Assembly: GCA_902363045.1 (NCBI GenBank)
Contig: CABIYX010000019.1
Coordinates: 40,934-66,132, forward strand
DNA: 25,199 nt
DNA from: Clostridiales bacterium
GTDB taxonomy: Bacteria > Bacillota > Clostridia > Oscillospirales > Oscillospiraceae
Reading direction: 5' to 3'
In this document: positions 22,953-25,199 of the stretch, piece by piece
Layout of the letters: each line of letters opens with the position of its first letter
Position numbering within the stretch: the first letter of the stretch is position 1
The notes under the pieces: generated by a model
The model's database searches: none
What the model saw: the letters and a program-made list of their open reading frames with translations, nothing else
Told to the model about the DNA's origin: nothing
Program-made: the position numbers and the translations under genes

Positions 22953-23402
22953 GGTTCTAACACCTCTATATCCAACTTTAGATGGTTCAACGCTCGGCGC
23001 AGCCTGGATTTCACTGTGTCGAGATTGGTGGAGGTGATCTCGGCGATCTCTTCCGGCTTCATTTCTTCAAAAAACGGAGGACAACAACAGTTTTCATATC
23101 CGGAGACAGTTTCTTCACCGCTGCATACAGGTCAATATATTCATCCTTGTATATATCAAACAGATTTTCAGAGGCCTGTTTTTGCGGAGAAAAGAGTTGC
23201 ACTCGTTGATCAGGATGCGGTAGAACCAGGTCTTGGCATACTCCGGCCTTCTCAGGGTATGGTAAGGCTGCAAAGCCTTTACGATGGCATCGTGAATCAC
23301 GTCCAGCGCATCCTCTCGGCTCTTGACATAGGTATATGCAATGCGATAAAACCGCTCCTGATTATTTTCTACGAACAGGGCAAGTTCCTGTGCGGAATTC
23401 AT
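22949..23402 (-). pseudogene. sigV: ECF sigma factor (SigV-like), two frameshifts
   Basis: ATG 23402 follows AGAGGG at 9 bases. Frame 1 gives region 2: NNQERFYRIAYTYVKSREDA, LDVIHDAIVKALQ, PEYAKTWFYRILINECNSFLRK, then stops at CMQR. Adding one A to the A5 run (plus T5, 23179-23183) restores KKQASENLFDIYKDEYIDLY and KKLSPDMKTVVVLR. Adding one T to the T6 run (plus A6, 23069-23074) restores RFFEEMKPEEIAEITSTNLD and TVKSRLRRALNHL, the region 4 helix-turn-helix, ending at a TGA that overlaps rsiV. The repaired protein would be 151 residues, a normal ECF size. As given, only a 95-residue region 2 fragment is made, unlikely to act as a sigma factor. Confidence 0.88.
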
Positions 23403-23471
23403 CTTTTCAACCCTCTTGCTCCAGATATTTAGGTGGAATCTGAATCTCAGTCCGCTTCTGTCTTCACAGTG

Positions 23472-23501
23472 TTAGACGCATCTGCAAGTCAAAAGGTTGC
23501 A
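23472..23501 (-). promoter_or_regulatory. ECF-type autoregulatory promoter of the sigma/anti-sigma operon
   Basis: Minus strand: TGCAACC (23501-23495), 16 bases, CGTCTAA (23478-23472), about 70 bases before the sigma start. This fits the TGmAAC / CGTC form used by SigV/SigM/SigW-group factors, so the operon is probably switched on by its own product. Confidence 0.72.
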
Positions 23502-23650
23502 GATGGCGGCGGAGACAAACCAAATCATCGAAACAGAAAACAGCGCCAGAACGTATATCGCTGTCAAGACGCCATTGGCTTTTGGCATCTGCCGGAACTT
23601 GAGGCGATTGAACAGTCATTCCAGGTCCACGCAGAAAAAGACGGCGCAGC
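23472..23650 (-). pseudogene. remnant of a small membrane protein upstream of the sigma operon
   Basis: One minus frame reads LFNRLKFRQMPKANGVLTAI followed by YVLALFSVSMIWFVSAAICNLL, ending at the TAA that is part of the ECF -10 box. The segment has good membrane-protein character, but upstream the frame is interrupted by TGA and TAG codons and has no ribosome site. It is either decayed coding sequence or, from ATG 23588, a 38-residue peptide with no visible SD. Confidence 0.35.
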
Positions 23651-23765
23651 ACCAAGGCTACGCCGTTGTAAACAGCAACATGATCGTTCCCTATGAAAGG
23701 CAGCCGGAAAGTGCTCCTCCGCAAAATGCGCCTCCACCGGCGGAGACGTATTTTGATTCGGATGC

Positions 23766-24860
23766 TCAGACCTCCGGAGGACAGACGCCCTTTCGGACAT
23801 GGACGATAAAATCCTGGACATTGGTCACAATGGTCTTGACCGACAGGCTCCCCCGGTCCCGCAGCTTGTTCACCGCGAATTCCGAGATATCCACCGAATA
23901 GAAGAACAGAGGGCGCACCTGGCCATCCACTACCCGGTAGCAGGGGGTCATGTTTCCAGTGGCCACTGTGTGGAGGGTGGAGGCCATACAGATGATGGTG
24001 GTGGCCTTCCGCACCAGCGCCCGCATGGCGTCCTGTCCCTGATAGACGTCGCCGTACACCTCAGGCAGGGGGCCGTCATCCCGGACAGAGCCCACCAACA
24101 CAAAGGGCACCTGCTGGCGGACGCACTCATACATGATGCCGTTTCGGACCTGACCGGACTCCACGAAGGCCTGGATGGAGCCCAGGCGGCGGACCTCATT
24201 GATGGTGTCGATGTGGTTATAGTGCCCATTGAAGTGGGCCTGCTGTGTATACACGTCCTGCCCCAAAGCGGTTCCCAGATAGCCCGCCTCCAGGTCGTGG
24301 GTGGCCAGAGCGTTTCCGGCCATCAGCCCGTTGACAAACCCGGCCCGAACCAAGGCGGCGAAGGCGGCCCGGGAATCGGCGTCGAAGGAGCAGGCCGGCC
24401 CCATGACCCAAAGGATATTGCCGTGCTCCCGCTCGTGACGGAGCAGGTCATATAGGCCGTCGTAGTCGATGGAATATGCGGTCTCCCGGCTGCGCCCGGT
24501 ACGGAACGCAAAAGCCTCTGCCTCGCCGCTCTGGTCCACAAAGCAGTTGGGATGGACGTAGATCCCCTCAGAGCCGTCTTCTGTCCGGCCGACCACCACC
24601 AACTCCCCCGCCTTGACGTTCCGGAACTCTACGATGGATACCGCCCCGTCCCGCACCACAGCCACGCAGTCCATGCGGCTGTCCTCCGCCAGGACCCACC
24701 GGCCGCCGATGTGATAATACTCAGGAAACAGCGTGGTGGCGTGGTAGCCGCAGGGCATTACTCCGTCCCGCTCCGCGGGGACCAGCTTCACATCCGGCGC
24801 CCCGTCCAGACCAAGGGCGGTGAAATCCGGTTCCCGATACCGGGGAATGGCAAAACTCAT
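23766..24860 (-). CDS. ornithine cyclodeaminase-type protein of the LOR/SDH (TIGR00300) family
   Basis: The 364-residue product starts at ATG 24860 (MSFAIPRYREPDFTALGLDG) behind GGAGG at 7 bases. A longer frame to 24971 reads through the leader and is not used. The N-terminal part (1-140) is the LOR/SDH-type domain. The Rossmann-like core contains GNILWVMGPACSFDADS, GFVNGLMAGNALATHDLE and the signature IMYECVRQQVPFVLVGSVRDDGPLPEV (split by its loop), then FYSVDISEFAVNKLRDRGS. The family includes the archaeal ornithine cyclodeaminase and the C-terminal domain of cyanobacterial AgrE/ArgZ, converting ornithine to proline and ammonia. No arginine dihydrolase domain is fused. Activity is inferred from family. 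Confidence 0.85.
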   Translation of the reverse strand: MSFAIPRYREPDFTALGLDGAPDVKLVPAERDGVMPCGYHATTLFPEYYHIGGRWVLAEDSRMDCVAVVRDGAVSIVEFRNVKAGELVVVGRTEDGSEGIYVHPNCFVDQSGEAEAFAFRTGRSRETAYSIDYDGLYDLLRHEREHGNILWVMGPACSFDADSRAAFAALVRAGFVNGLMAGNALATHDLEAGYLGTALGQDVYTQQAHFNGHYNHIDTINEVRRLGSIQAFVESGQVRNGIMYECVRQQVPFVLVGSVRDDGPLPEVYGDVYQGQDAMRALVRKATTIICMASTLHTVATGNMTPCYRVVDGQVRPLFFYSVDISEFAVNKLRDRGSLSVKTIVTNVQDFIVHVRKGVCPPEV

Positions 24861-25022
24861 ACAGAAACCTCCAAAACAGGACCGTGGAGCGGTGGACCGG
24901 CACAGGGGCCGGAAGAGGGGATCCTCCGAATTTTTTACGGAAGCCCCGCGGTCTTTTGTGGGAATATCCAAATTCAGCGGAAAATCCGCAAAATAGGAGT
25001 GTTTTTTTAGGAAACTCTTTTA
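24861..25022 (-). other. leader of the ornithine cyclodeaminase-like gene
   Basis: About 160 untranslated bases between promoter and start contain several short GC hairpins, for example CCGGC/GCCGG near 24898-24913 and GCGG/CCGC near 24978-24990. I recognise no riboswitch class. Confidence 0.4.
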
Positions 25023-25051
25023 ATTATATACGATTCTTCGCAAAAAGTCAA
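25023..25051 (-). promoter_or_regulatory. promoter of the ornithine cyclodeaminase-like gene
   Basis: Minus strand: TTGACT (25051-25046), 17 bases, TATAAT (25028-25023). A near-consensus sigma-A promoter in an AT-rich block. Confidence 0.88.
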
Positions 25052-25122
25052 TTTGATCCGAAATCGTTTCCCACAAGCTTGTGTAGGACTACAATACATA
25101 TTGGACAGTTGAATAAAAAAGG

Positions 25123-25199
25123 ATGAAGGATAAGGTCTCATCGGTTATAGTTGAAGTTGCGAGCAACAACCGCACGAGAGGAGACCAAATCCTTCATGA
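25123..25199 (+). other. inverted repeat and possible gene start at the right edge
   Basis: Arms TGAAGGAT-aa-GGTCTC (25124-25139) and GAGACC-aa-ATCCTTCA (25181-25196) enclose 41 bases with a small inner hairpin (GTTG/CAAC). From ATG 25123 the plus strand is open to the edge (MKDKVSSVIVEVASNNRTRG...). There is no clear SD, only a purine-rich AAAAAAGG directly before. It could be the start of a transposase-like or other gene, or a structured non-coding element; too little is visible to decide. Confidence 0.35.

Overview
The window looks like a chromosomal segment of a high-GC, spore-forming member of the Clostridia (Firmicutes), most like the Flavonifractor/Lawsonibacter/Oscillospiraceae group. 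The reasons are GC-rich codon use, SD-type ribosome sites, a glmS ribozyme, a SigV/RsiV-type ECF module, the rpmG-secE-nusG-rplK-rplA run, an S-layer (SLH) surface protein and two promoters of the forespore sigma-F/sigma-G type. The genus is inferred from general character, not from a database search.

Layout. 1-3208 (minus): a large secreted beta-helix/InlB-repeat/SLH surface protein, split by one frameshift in a 4-base homopolymer. 3963-6092 (plus): polyphosphate kinase. 6167-9547 (minus): a small membrane protein, a MATE exporter and the sodium/glutamate symporter GltS. 9898-10528 (plus): three very small genes under two sigma-F/G-like promoters. 10584-13303 (minus): glmS with its self-cleaving ribozyme leader, and a hexapeptide acetyltransferase. 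13499-13574 (plus): tRNA-Arg(CCG) with promoter and terminator. 13751-16163 (minus): decayed remains of a phage- or ICE-type large polyvalent protein next to the tRNA, ending in a dense array of hairpins. 16249-16728 (minus): an XRE regulator. 16896-19532 (plus): the rpmG-secE-nusG-rplK-rplA operon, closed by a strong terminator with no rplJ-rplL following. 19645-21924 (plus): an orphan siroheme/4Fe-4S sulfite-reductase-like protein and a DUF2974 (Mbeg1-like) alpha/beta hydrolase. 22116-23501 (minus): RsiV-like anti-sigma factor, an ECF sigma gene broken by two homopolymer indels, and an ECF-type promoter. 23766-25051 (minus): a stand-alone LOR/SDH-type ornithine cyclodeaminase. The right edge holds an inverted repeat around the start of an unidentified reading frame.

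The housekeeping genes (ppk, glmS, the ribosomal/secretion operon) are intact and each has recognisable expression signals. The accessory genes carry most of the damage, and nearly every lesion is a one-base homopolymer length change. That leaves two readings open: genuine decay or phase-type variation, or residual consensus error in the assembly. The best candidate for under-described biology is the 9898-10528 cluster of tiny, probably forespore-expressed genes. After it come the broken sigma gene that still keeps its promoter and anti-sigma partner, and the hairpin array beside the tRNA-linked element remnant.
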